Source of the DNA: Norana najaformis
Lineage: Eukaryota; Annelida; Clitellata; Crassiclitellata; Hormogastridae
Length of the DNA stretch: 64,000 nt
Direction: 5' to 3'
NCBI GenBank assembly: GCA_964023275.1
Contig: OZ029921.1
Span: 31,408,230-31,472,229, forward strand
Shown: positions 52,740-62,772 of the stretch, one piece after another
How positions within the stretch are numbered: position 1 is the stretch's first letter
Layout of the letters: every line of letters begins with the position of its first letter
The notes under the pieces: generated by a model
Databases searched by the model: none
Told to the model about the DNA's origin: nothing
The model's input: only the letters and a program-made list of their open reading frames with translations
Program-made: the position numbers and the translations under genes

Positions 52740-53095
52740 ACAGCTGAATAATCCACCTTCATGCAAATGGTAACAGGCAGAGACATCCGTCGTACCAGAA
52801 CAGTGTTGGCTTCTAGAGCGTTCTCTGTTGCTGGTCCACGGCTTTGGAATTCGCTGCCAAATTCTATTCGTTCTGTCAATTCTGTGAAGTCATTAAGGTC
52901 TAAACTTAAAAGTCATCTGTTTCAGCTTGCTTACCCACCGTAACCTAGCTTCTGGTTTCTCTGACCTTTGGGAATTCGACTCGGCTTCTCCAACGGATTA
53001 TTATTTTGGATTGTGATTTTGATTTGAAGCGACCATCGACTGATGTCTTGGCCATTATGATAACGGCGCTATAGAAGTCATTAGATTAGATTATA
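52740..53095 (+). mobile_element. LINE ORF2 C-terminus and 3' tail (third family)
   Basis: Reads RRTRTVLASRAFSVAGPRLW, NSLPNSIRSVNSVKSLRSKL and KSHLFQLAYPP before a stop at about 52941, then a tail ending ACCATCGACTGATG, ACGGCGCTATAGAAGTCATT and an AGATTAGATT-type end. SRAFSVAGPRLWNSLP is a hallmark of many animal LINE ends. Confidence 0.85.
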
Positions 53096-53902
53096 TTAGA
53101 CACAAGCCTCTGAATAGTGGCGCTTCGCTGTAAATAGACCTTTGTAGGATAATGGGGCCTCGTTGTATGCTGTACCTATAGGCATATAAATATATATGTA
53201 TGTATATATATATTAATTACTTGCTTGCTTACTTACCATCCACAGCATGACTGTTTCGTTACTCGTTATGCAGAGGGGGACGTATACAGAAAGGGTTATG
53301 CATGGGCGCAGCTTTGACCCAAATGATGATGGTGTCCATTGCCATTCCGAAGTTACAAACTTCCCCTGAAGAATTTTTGTAGATGGATGAAACCATTCTC
53401 ATCATTAATGGGTTCTTTATATGCAAATAGGCCTTCTCCAACGGATTATTATTTCTTTCTTCTTTAAGTCCAAGGGCAGTGAGGCCATGAACTTAAATTT
53501 TACAAAATTATATAATATATATTATATCTATATATAGGGCCCCTCTGAACTGAAATAAAATTATAAATACATATATATATATATGCCTATTGTATACAGA
53601 GGCACAGCTGCATGAATCTCAACTGTGGAAGACATGGCGTGGGGGTCCAAAGTCCCAAAACTACAATTAGCCTGGCTTAATTAGGTGCAGCTATTTTCAG
53701 TTTTAGTTGAAATCTGGCTATACCTGCAGACCGCGACCCCCTTCCACGCCTTAGATCTCTTGGAAACTGTCCCTTATAACTTTACGGGTAGGCCTAAATG
53801 AGAACTTTGCCCCTTAAATCATACAGGTGTCACTTTTCTCATATACGGACAGCTCATTTCTGCTGCTAATGCCCAGTTTATTTAGCATGGACTTAATACA
53901 AT
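53096..53902. other. No gene recognised
   Basis: AT-rich DNA with short TATA tracts near 53190 and 53570. No exon supported. Confidence 0.4.
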
Positions 53903-53949
53903 ACGGCGAATTTTCATACAGTCTGGAAACAGAATCATCGTAATAATAA
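53903..53949. repeat. 47-bp perfect direct repeat, left copy
   Basis: Identical over 47 bases to 56117-56163 (starts ACGGCGAATTTTCATACAGT, ends CATCGTAATAATAA). The two copies, 2,214 bp apart, bracket the transposase-like gene. Confidence 0.93.
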
Positions 53950-54153
53950 CACTGGACAACAAATTTTTACAAAAGTCATGTTACTGAAATGAAATTAGTC
54001 AGTTCTTATCAATTTGTATGTGCTGAACACGAATATGACAGTGAAAATGCCGAATTGGCTCTAGTTTTTTTGTAATCTGAACTGAAGTAATTTTATATCG
54101 CACAATGCATGCCAATAGTGATACACTTACAGTTAATATTTGTAAAAACCAGG

Positions 54154-55855
54154 TCATAGACTAGTTCTTAGATTTTTTGCCTGTCTCTTGTACAGCTGTT
54201 CGGGAGCATCTCTGCGGAGTGTCCAGCAGTAGTCAGCCAACATTGTAGTGGACCATTTTCCCTGGTACCTTTGCTCCATTGTTGCGATATCTTGATGAAA
54301 ACGTTCGCCATGTTCGTCACTAACTATACCACAGTTGTCAGGGAAGAAATCCAGATGGGAATGAAGGAAATGCATCTTCAGAGACATATTGCAGCGAAAT
54401 TTCTGGTACTGCTTGAGCATGTCTTCTACTAGTTCCTTGTAGTTTTCTGCCCTAACATTCCCCAGAAAGTCTGTAGACGACACTAGACGAAAAGCATTCC
54501 ATGCTTGTTTCGCATCACCCTCCAGCAAGTTGTTGAAGCGGTCATCTTTGAAGAGTTCTCTAATCTGAGGACCCACAAAAACTCCCTCTTTAATCTTTGC
54601 TTCGCTGAGTCGAGGGGAATTTTTCATGCAGGTATCGGAAAGCTGGCGAAGTGCGGTCCATGGCTTTCACGAAGTTCTTCACCAAACCTAGTTTGATGTG
54701 AAGGGGTGGTAGTAGGATTTTGTGAGCCTCGACCAGAGCTGGGTGCTGGATATTCTTCTGTCCAACTGCCATGTTTTGTCTGGGAGTCCATTCCTTCCGC
54801 ACGTAGTGCAACTCTCTTGCTCGGCTATCCCACTCACACAAGAAACACATATATTTTGTATATCCTTGCTGCAGTCCCATTAAAATGGCAACTACCTTCA
54901 AATCACCACACAGGTGCCATTTGTACCTGTTATAGTCAATGGAATGCAGTAGCTGTTTTAGGTTATCGTATGTCTCTTTCATGTGGACAGCATGCGCTAA
55001 TGGAATAGATGGAAGACGGTTTCCATTGTGCAAAAGCACAGCCTTAAGACTCAGTGTTGAAGAGTCTACAAAGAGTCTCCATTCTTGTGGGTCATGAGTG
55101 ATCTGTAAGGCATTCATGAGGTCGTCAATATTGGAACAGAATACCCGATTACCTTCCTTCATAAAGAAAGGTTCCAACTGCTGATGGCGCTTTCTATATG
55201 AAGTAATTGTGACATCTTCTTCTAGAAGATTCCATTGTTGGAGTCTTGATCCTAGCAATTCTGCCTTGTTTTTGGATAAGTCCAAATCACGAACAAGGTC
55301 ATTTAGTTCTTCCTGTGTTATTCTGTGTGGGGTTGATGATGCACCACAGTGAAAATCGGGATCACTGCACGCTGACGGACCAGGAGAAGAACATGTCGGC
55401 TCACCCTTGTCCTCATCAGATGAATCAAGGAAAATATATTCTGCTGGAGGTTCTGGAATAGGAAGTCCATCACCATGTGGAACTGGTCTCAATGCTGACG
55501 GAATGTTTGGGTAGACTATTGTCGACTTCTTTTGCTTCGTTATTCCACCGGAAAGAGGAGGAACCAAGCAGAAGTAACAGTCATCTACGTGGTTGCTTTG
55601 CTCTCTCCACACCATGGGAACTGCAAACGGCATTGATGGTCTTTTGCCATTCAACCACTGTGAAAGCTGTGTTGTACATGTAGCACAGCATATATGCGGG
55701 GCCCATGGCTTGTCTTGGTCACCAACCTTGCATTCGAAGTAAGCATGATATGCCTTCTTGACTTGATAAGTGATACTTTTCTTCTGGTTGGCAAATGTCA
55801 CTTCCCCACAAATGTAACAAAAGTTGTCCACAGTATTTACGCACTTCCGAGGCAT
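54154..55855 (-). pseudogene. Orphan invertebrate Zn-finger/transposase-like gene, one frameshift
   Basis: Minus-strand, intronless, about 565 residues if read through one frame change. Part 1 (55855-about 54615) has an N-terminal cysteine region, C13-x2-C16, C56/C57-x2-C60 and C93-x2-C96; an acidic linker (about 140-175); then VDSSTLSLKAVLLHNGN (D264), CGDLKVVAILMGLQQGYTKY (D318) and CFLCEWDSRARELHY (C337, C340, H350). Part 2 (about 54615-54154) has EGVFVGPQIRELFKDD, MSLKMHFLHSHLDFF and SDEHGERFHQD. The shift falls in the GGGG run near 54611-54617. I recognise the family as conserved, multi-copy proteins in aphid, cnidarian and other invertebrate genomes without an agreed name. D264, D318, the CxxC...H block and a later E suggest an RNase H-fold (DDE) transposase, but this is inference. 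Only one lesion, so the copy may be young. Confidence 0.78.
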
Positions 55856-55970
55856 TACTGTTCTGTATTGTATCTAAATGGATAAAGTAATAATAGTTTT
55901 TATAAAACAGTAACTTAAACTGTCTCGCACAAAGTCTGTAATATTGTAAATGCTCAACCGTTCCGACTCG

Positions 55971-56010
55971 CTTTATATAGTACACTGCTGACGTCATCTT
56001 ACGTCAGCAG
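55971..56010 (-). promoter_or_regulatory. TATA box and CRE inverted repeat of the orphan gene
   Basis: On the minus strand TATATAAAG (55979-55971) lies about 116 bp before the start codon. Immediately upstream, CTGCTGACGT (55985-55994) and ACGTCAGCAG (56001-56010) form a perfect inverted repeat with a 6-bp spacer; the left half contains the CRE TGACGTCA. The arrangement looks like a compact promoter. Confidence 0.55.
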
Positions 56011-56116
56011 CCGACTGGCTGTAGTTTTACATTGCATCAGAAAATGACGTAATCAACTGTGCATGGTGTGCCCATGATGGGATTATGCAATGAGGTGGAA
56101 TATTACATCATTCTAG

Positions 56117-56163
56117 ACGGCGAATTTTCATACAGTCTGGAAACAGAATCATCGTAATAATAA
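56117..56163. repeat. 47-bp perfect direct repeat, right copy
   Basis: Identical to 53903-53949. An L2 3' fragment starts about 17 bp to its right. Confidence 0.93.
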
Positions 56164-56179
56164 TTAGCAACCTCTGTAT

Positions 56180-56437
56180 GGCCTGAAAACACTTCTTTTC
56201 CAGAAATCTTATCCTGATTCTTCCTCTTCCTCTTATCTCTCTTCTCGCTTCAATTTCAAACAGCATCCACCGTAGCCGTCCGACTGTCTGAGTGCCTGAC
56301 TCCTGGATCTTGACCCTTTTGCCTATCGATTTTGTTTTGACTGAGCGCCTGTGAATAAGCTGGTTCCCGCGACTTAGCTTTCGTTGAGCGCTGTAGAAAT
56401 CTCGAGATTACGATTACGATTACGATTACGATTATGG
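56180..56437 (+). mobile_element. L2 LINE 3' fragment, close relative of the intact copy
   Basis: Corresponds to 8750-8981 of the intact L2 with very few differences, including CTTCTTTTCCAGAAATCTTA, TGACTCCTGGATCTTGACCC and TCGTTGAGCGCTGTAGAAAT, and ends in four GATTAC-like units. Strong similarity indicates the same young subfamily. Confidence 0.9.
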
Positions 56438-57079
56438 CCCGTGTCTAATGCACAAGGCATCAACCGAAGGCTCACGAAAACCAAGCCTTAGTCAGGTCAA
56501 TAGCCAGAAAGCCAGTCCACTGAGACAGAGGCAGCCCCTGCCAACTGATAAAAGCCAGTCTTAAGCTGAGACCGATATAACACCAGACACTAAGGAGAAA
56601 GACCTAACGTAGCATACATGAAACTCAGTGTGACTCAGACATCAATTGTCTAGTAGTAAGGTGCAGTCGCTCTTTTAATCAATCGTTATAGGCCTACTAT
56701 GTGACCTATCTGTTCAGTAGACCTACACAATAAGTCTTTTAGAGATACTGGATCGTTCTGTAGTTTATCCTCTTCAAAAATAATTCTCATCAGCATCTTT
56801 CACGATCTTCTTTTTCGTCTCCTGCACGAATTGACGCTGTTTTCACTGCAAGACATTTTTTGAAAGATTCTGCTGAAATAAGTCTTATTGTGATTATGGA
56901 GACACCACCATGGGGGGGGGGTCTCCAACCTAAGTACATTAAAGAAATATGTGCCTCAGTCCTCTAGGGATCTACGTTTCCGCTAAACAATTGCATCAGA
57001 TTTGGATCACTTATGTGTTATCCTATATATTTATGCCAATTATGCTCAACCACGCATAAGCCTACGTTGCTAACCTTGA

Positions 57080-57080
<1 letters not shown>
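56438..57080. other. No gene recognised
   Basis: Unremarkable intergenic DNA with a nine-base G run near 56913. No exon supported. Confidence 0.4.
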
Positions 57081-57279
<199 letters not shown>

Positions 57280-57547
57280 ACTCCGTTCAATAGTATAAAA
57301 TCAATACACTAACAGAAACTAAATAATATACATAGTGACTAATAATATATATACATTATATCCTTTCTGTTGGCCTATGTATATATATATAATTTATTGG
57401 CTTCCGTTGTTGCTATTTCCGGAGATCTGCCGGCATCTGCTCAAAATATCTGTAATTTCATTTGAGTTTTCAAGAAAGAATCACGAAAAATTCGCGACAG
57501 AGTTATACAGATACATATATGTTTGGTTTCGTGCTGGACTTAATAAG

Positions 57548-57625
57548 ATCATATCAGATCGGATCGGATCGGATCGGATCGGATCGGATTAGATTAGATT
57601 AGATTAGATTGGATTGGACCATGTG
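57548..57625. repeat. (GATCG)n changing to (GATTA)n pentanucleotide repeat
   Basis: GGATC units run directly into GATTA and then GGATT units, showing a repeat whose unit mutated and re-expanded. Confidence 0.9.
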
Positions 57626-57727
57626 TTACAGACTGGATCTGATCAGATCAGATCAACATGGATCAGAATAAGATTAGATCATATCAGGTCACACGAGATA
57701 GCTTAAAACTATCGCCCATCATTTTCT

Positions 57728-58080
57728 CCATGGCAACAACAGGCTCATTTCATCACGACTGTTGCTAAGGCGAATGCAGAACAGCTGCGGCACTGCGCAT
57801 GCGCACAACGGCGCGCATCTCAACGCCAGAGCAATAACGGCGCGCCGTTTCCGGTGCTTAGGGTCGGCCTCCGTCGAAGTGAGTGAGAGAGGGAGGGAAG
57901 AAGGGAGAGAGGGAGGGAGGACCGGAAGGGAGGAAGGGTGGTCGCTGAGGGAGCGGCGGCGGCCAACGACGGCGCTGACCGAGTATTAAGCGCTCTGCCC
58001 ATCAGTGGCCAGATGTCGTCACAAAGACGCGCCAAGCTCCGCCCCCCTGGGCAATAGGCTAATCACGGAATAACCGTGAG
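57728..58080. promoter_or_regulatory. CpG-rich promoter-like region with NRF1 and RFX-like sites
   Basis: CCATGGCAAC (57728-57737) and GTTGCTAAGG (57761-57770) resemble RFX half-sites; TGCGCATGCGCA (57794-57805) is a perfect palindromic NRF1 site. GGCGCGCC-type CpG-rich sequence follows, with a GC box CTCCGCCCCCC near 58037. CpG density stands out in this AT-rich window and continues to about 58300. No first exon could be tied to a known protein on either strand. Confidence 0.55.
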
Positions 58081-58867
58081 CGCGTGCGCGTGGGGCTCCA
58101 ACCCCCCCTTCCGCGTCTCTGCCTGCGCTCGTCCGTCCTCGCTCCCTCCCCCGTCGTCCGCTCCCTCTCCCCGTCGTCCGTCCGTTCGTCCCTCCTCTCC
58201 TCAGGGCGGCGTGTGCAGGAGGAGGCGGACTTCAGTCTTTGTCGGTCTACACAAAGGACAAACAGCCGCCACAACAAAAAGATTCGGCCGCCGGCTGAAC
58301 ACGGTTTACAAACGCAACAACGAAGATGATAATAACGATGACGCCGATGATAACGACGACGACGATAATGAGGACGACGACGACGATAACAACGATACAT
58401 TTACCTTATATCTGCCCATGCATAGGACTTCACTGAGGCCGACCACACGTTTACAGTACCGATAGATGTAGTGCCTTAAATGCGCTATGTGAACGTTTGG
58501 CTGCTGAAGATAGTTTTACATTACAGTAACAGATTTACATTACATTAATACATTATGCCAACCGCGATAACATCAACGTATTGCGCAGGGATCTCTCGTC
58601 CGCGACCATTCCATTAATTGTTTCCATTGCAGCTGTCAGCGCTTTATTTAATGATAACTGCCTTTGTAAATAAGCCGTTGATTTAAGACACTGAATTCTG
58701 GAACCAAGACGATTAGGGGGCTTCGTGAGAAATTTGATAATATTAAGCTGAATAAACTTAGTATAATATCTTAAAAATCAAAGAAATAATTGTCAGGCGG
58801 CCTGGTTTCGAACGTCACTATTCGCCCTTACCCGGAATTGAACAGCTAGACAGCGTCTTGTGATCAT

Positions 58868-58960
58868 CATTGTAATAGTAATTGTAATTTGAGATTTATA
58901 AAGCGCCTCTTTGAGGAGAAACTCAACAGAGGTGCTTCCGACCCGAAAAAGTAAAATCAC
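58868..58960 (-). mobile_element. LINE 3'-tail fragment (second family)
   Basis: Minus strand: TTCGGGTCGGAAGCACCTCT, AGGCGCTTTATAAATCTCAA and ATTACAATTACTATTAC match the end of the fragment at 49530-49835. Confidence 0.7.
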
Positions 58961-59089
58961 TGTTTAAAATAGTCTGTAATCATAGAGAGTAACCTTTCTT
59001 ATTCAACTCAAGCTAACTAAGATTCTTAGTCTCATTAGCCTAACCAGCCTTACTTTCTTCTCAACCAGCTAAGAAAAAAGGGCCTACAT

Positions 59090-59586
59090 ATCTCCAAGCT
59101 GAATGTCGTTTTCCAGCTTCGAGATATATAGACCCGTTTTTCGAATCACGTATGCAGCACCTGCTTATGCTGGATTTCTTACATCGTATGATGCTGCGCT
59201 CATTTGTGCAGCTCTTAGAAAGGCTCGTAGATCGCAAGTATGTGGGCAGAACTATACACTACGGGCTAACTGCTCGAGCTGACAGAAAACTCTTCCAGAA
59301 ATCACAGTTTCCCAGCCAATTCCTTTATCGAGTCTCGTGACCTTCTTGAGAGAATAAGTATTCTCTTCGAAAAAGAGGACAACCCTTCGTATTACCCCTA
59401 TTATTAAATCTAAGCTGTTTTAAAGTAATCTGTTAATCGATGTATCTTTGTCATATTTAGCTTTGCATGTGCATTATATTTGTCCGTGTCATAATCTATT
59501 TTAAATATGTATGAAGCCTTTCTGTACAATGCAGTGCATGTGCGCTTGATAGATGCAAATAAAGGCTACTTACTTACTTACTTAAC
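59090..59586 (+). mobile_element. Degenerate LINE 3' end with (TTAC)n tail
   Basis: AYAGFLTSYDAALICAALRK- and QVCGQNYTLRANCS-like segments in one frame, then non-coding DNA ending GCAAATAAAGGCTACTTACT followed by TTACTTACTT. The tail matches the minus-strand fragment at 15088-15600. Confidence 0.6.
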
Positions 59587-59644
59587 TTTATGGGTGGTGG
59601 TAACGACGACGCTGATGATGACTACGACGACGACGAGAAAGAAT

Positions 59645-59745
59645 AAGACGGAAGAAACTGCCGCCGCTGCTGCTGCTGTTGCTGCTGATGCTGCTGATGC
59701 TGCTGGTGTTGCCGTAGTTGCTGCTGCTGATGCTGCCGTGGCATG
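59645..59745. repeat. (GCT)n-like triplet repeat
   Basis: GCTGCTGCTGCTGTTGCTGCTGATG-type interrupted triplets; ORFs rich in Ala, Ser or Gln through it have no other coding support. Confidence 0.8.
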
Positions 59746-60362
59746 AAGTATTTGCGACTTTTTTTGTCCATATCGGCAAATCGTTGTAATGAGACTGATG
59801 GCTGGCAGGCAAGCCCTCTGCTTGGCTGCTCACTGTTCTCTTCGTATCGGCTTTCTAAGTATTTGATACTGAGATAAATATGTGGCCGACGGCGCCTCAT
59901 ACATATCACCGTCAACACACACGCGCGCGCGCGCACGCACGCACACGCACATTTAAAAATCCTAGCTAAGACAAGGTTTGTGGGCGGTCCGCGACACTAA
60001 AAAGCATGGGAAGTAAAGACTTGTTCGACAGAATGAATGGTGACTCACTAGACCACGAAAATCGCATCGACGAAGACCAAAGCAATCAAAACTTTTCGGC
60101 CCTTGTTTTGGAGCCGTCCGTCAGTGCCTCTTTTCGCAAAACCCCACCGACGCCCTTTTGCCTCTCCGTTTTATAATTATCAGAAAAGAGAAAAAATATA
60201 CAGAGTATGCTTCGTGGTGGTCTCTGTAGTTTAGAGCAGCCCAGTATTTGTGTAAGTAGTGGTTCCTGATGTTTGCAAGATATTTTACGACTGCCGGCGT
60301 TATTGACCGCGGGTCATAACTTATCTGATAGTTACCTTCACTGCTCTCCATTAGAAATCAGC

Positions 60363-60404
60363 GGTCTGTCTGTCTGTCTGTGTGTGTTTGTCTGTGTGTG
60401 TGTG

Positions 60405-60439
<35 letters not shown>

Positions 60440-60440
60440 G

Positions 60441-60513
<73 letters not shown>

Positions 60514-60515
60514 GG
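60363..60515. repeat. (TCTG)n microsatellite
   Basis: About 150 bp of TCTG with a few TGTG interruptions. Confidence 0.96.
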
Positions 60516-60661
60516 CTCAGGTGTTGTGACTCAGTCGTGGCTGTAAGATCTGCCAAATTGCCTCTTTGTATGGACATGATCGGCATGAGGAACAATCGAG
60601 GCATGGAACATAACCAGATCCATATAGGACCAGTGAATCGGAATGGATCTGATCTCGTGTT

Positions 60662-60966
60662 TAATGATACGATACTTCAATGATACAATACTTTAATGAT
60701 ACAATACTCCAATGATACAATACTTTAATGATACAATACTCCAATGATACAATATTTCAATGATACAATACTTTTACGATACAATACTTCAATGATACAA
60801 TACTTCAATGATACAATACTTCAATGATACAATACTTCAATGATACAATACTTCAGTGATGCAATACTTCAGTGATGCAATACTCCAATTATACAATACT
60901 CCAATTATATAATACTTCGATGATACAGCAATTCGATGATACAATACTTCAATGATACAATACTTC
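60662..60966. repeat. 16-bp minisatellite, about nineteen copies
   Basis: Unit AATGATACAATACTTC repeated over about 305 bp. Variants TTT, TCC, AATTAT and GATGCA occur in blocks, as expected for local homogenisation. Confidence 0.93.
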
Positions 60967-61145
60967 ATGTTGCGTTGTCCCATCATCTCTATCTTCAGGC
61001 AGAAAGGCAAAGAGACAGACAAACGCACACACAGAAATAGAAAGAGAGACAATGGCACAGACAGAAATAGACAGAAAGGCAGTCTGTCAGTCAGCCAGAC
61101 CTGGTGGACAGAGTACAGATTACAAAAGACTTCAAGACACCGAGA

Positions 61146-61335
61146 TGTAATCGTAATCGTAATCCCGAGACTTCTACAGCGCCCAACGGAAGCCACGTCA
61201 CGGGGACCAGCTTATTCACAGGTGCTCAGTCAAAACAAATTCGATAGGCAAAAAGGGTTTGGTTACAGGTCGAGATCTAAAAGTCAGGCAGAGAGACAGC
61301 GTGGCAGCTACGGTGAGTGATGTTTGGGATTGAAG
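61146..61335 (-). mobile_element. L2 LINE 3'-tail fragment
   Basis: Minus-strand copy that starts CAATCCCAAACATCACTCAC and passes CGTAGCTGCCACGCTGTCTC, CCTATCGAATTTGTTTTGAC and CTGTAGAAGTCTCGGGATTA to an ATTACGATTACGATTACA tail. Same subfamily edge as 50172. Confidence 0.85.
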
Positions 61336-61379
61336 ATTAAGACTTAAGACGCAGACGTAGACAGACAGACAAACATACA

Positions 61380-61530
61380 GTCGATAAGTCAGTGAGTCAT
61401 TGAGTCATTGAGTCAGTCAGTCAGTCAGCCAGTCAATCAGTCAGTCAATTAGTCAGTCAATGAGGCCACCAATCAGTCAGTAACAGTCAGCCAGCCAGTC
61501 AACCAGCCAGGTTTGCCGGTCGGTCGGTCA
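61380..61530. repeat. (GTCA)n-rich simple repeat
   Basis: Interrupted GTCAGTCAGTCAGCC units. Confidence 0.85.
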
Positions 61531-62337
61531 GCTTAGTTAGCTCTGCAGAATAATTCTTGGATGTTCCAGTGTCGAGTGTTTACATGTTGGCGACATCTTT
61601 GGGCGGCGTGTAAGCGGGGAGGGGTATGGACACAGCGTGTGAATGGGGTTTATCATCCCTCCCTCAGCCTCCTCGCATCCGCTTCCATGATGTCTTGCAG
61701 TCTCCCTTGTGCTCTGGCGTCAACTACGCCATCTGGCGTTCGCCCCATTTACTACCCCATCCCTCCACACGTGACTGTTTTCCCCACCTCTCACAACGGT
61801 TCAACCCACGGAGTCCCAAGGGGGTTTATTCGGCTAAGGGGGGTTCTTGGGGTAAGGGCGTCGGGTAACATTATTGTTTTTATCGGTATGCCATTTTTAC
61901 ATTACAGTTATATAATTCTCACGATATTGCTATCTTGTTGATGTGTCACTGATACGTCAGTGATGTTATGTTACTGATAAAGCTATTGTTACTTTACCGA
62001 TATGCCATTATAACAATGCATATCACAGTTGTTGAAATGTCCTTGTTATGTTAATGTTATGATATTGTTATGTTAACGATGTCCTATTGCTATAAATAAC
62101 TCGGCTAGCGCCGCTAAAATTTCACACGCCAATGTTGTAGAGGTAGTCTTCAGATAGACTCACTGGATTATGCGAATGTTAATCTATGACTAAGAATAAA
62201 TAAGCGACGAATGACGTTTTCAACGAAATGGCGCCGATTTTTTGCCAGACAGAATATGACCACTGTCAGACAGCAGTGTTTCAGCGCCTTTGTGAAGTTT
62301 TATAACGCGCTAAATGAATAACCTGGTACATAACACA
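61531..62337. other. No gene recognised
   Basis: No exon, RNA gene or known repeat could be supported here. A tract of GTTATG/GATATTGTTA-like short words lies at 61930-62100. Confidence 0.35.
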
Positions 62338-62772
62338 TAATACATACATACATATATACAAACACACATACATACATACATACATAAAAATACATACATA
62401 CATACATACACATACATACATACACACATACATACACACATTCACACATACATACATACACACATACATACATACACACATACATACATACATACATATA
62501 CACATACATACACACATACATACATACATACATACATACACATATATACATACATACACACATACATACATACACACATACATACACGCATACATACACA
62601 CACATACATACATACACACATACATACATACATACATATACACATACATACATACACAGTGACACACATACATACATACACATACATACATACATACACA
62701 CATACATACACACATACATACATACATATACACATACATACATATACATACATATACATACATACATACATT
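62338..62772. repeat. (ACAT)n/(ACAC) microsatellite
   Basis: About 435 bp of ACAT units with ACAC and ATAT interruptions. The Cys/Tyr/Met/Val-rich ORFs on the minus strand are artefacts of the repeat. Confidence 0.96.

Larger units (their letters stand above)
53950..56116 (-). mobile_element. Candidate mobile unit carrying the orphan Zn-finger/DDE-like gene
   Basis: A 2.2-kb segment between two perfect 47-bp direct repeats contains one intronless gene with its own TATA box. I compared the two inner ends and found no terminal inverted repeats. The direct repeats could be long terminal direct repeats, a target duplication, or the result of a circle integrating by recombination. Calling it mobile is an inference from the gene, the repeats and the lack of introns. 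Confidence 0.5.

Noticed and set aside
53903-56163. Interpretation of the 47-bp direct repeats as retroviral LTRs
   Set aside because: Far too short, without TG...CA ends, primer-binding site or gag/pol genes between them.
58076-58465. ORF with a Pro/Arg-rich start and Asp/Asn-rich end
   Set aside because: Composition reflects a GC-rich promoter region followed by a GAT/GAC repeat; no family match and no splice or promoter logic for this start.
58795-58865. tRNA-like B box (GTTCGAAAC on the minus strand) as a further SINE
   Set aside because: Its order relative to the adjacent LINE tail is wrong for a SINE and no A box is clear.
60273-60683. Cys/Leu/Ser-Val repeat ORF through the (TCTG)n tract
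   Set aside because: Simple-repeat artefact; flanking residues match nothing recognised.
60363-60966. CRISPR-like array (regular repeats)
   Set aside because: The units are contiguous without unique spacers and the window is eukaryotic; they are micro- and minisatellites.
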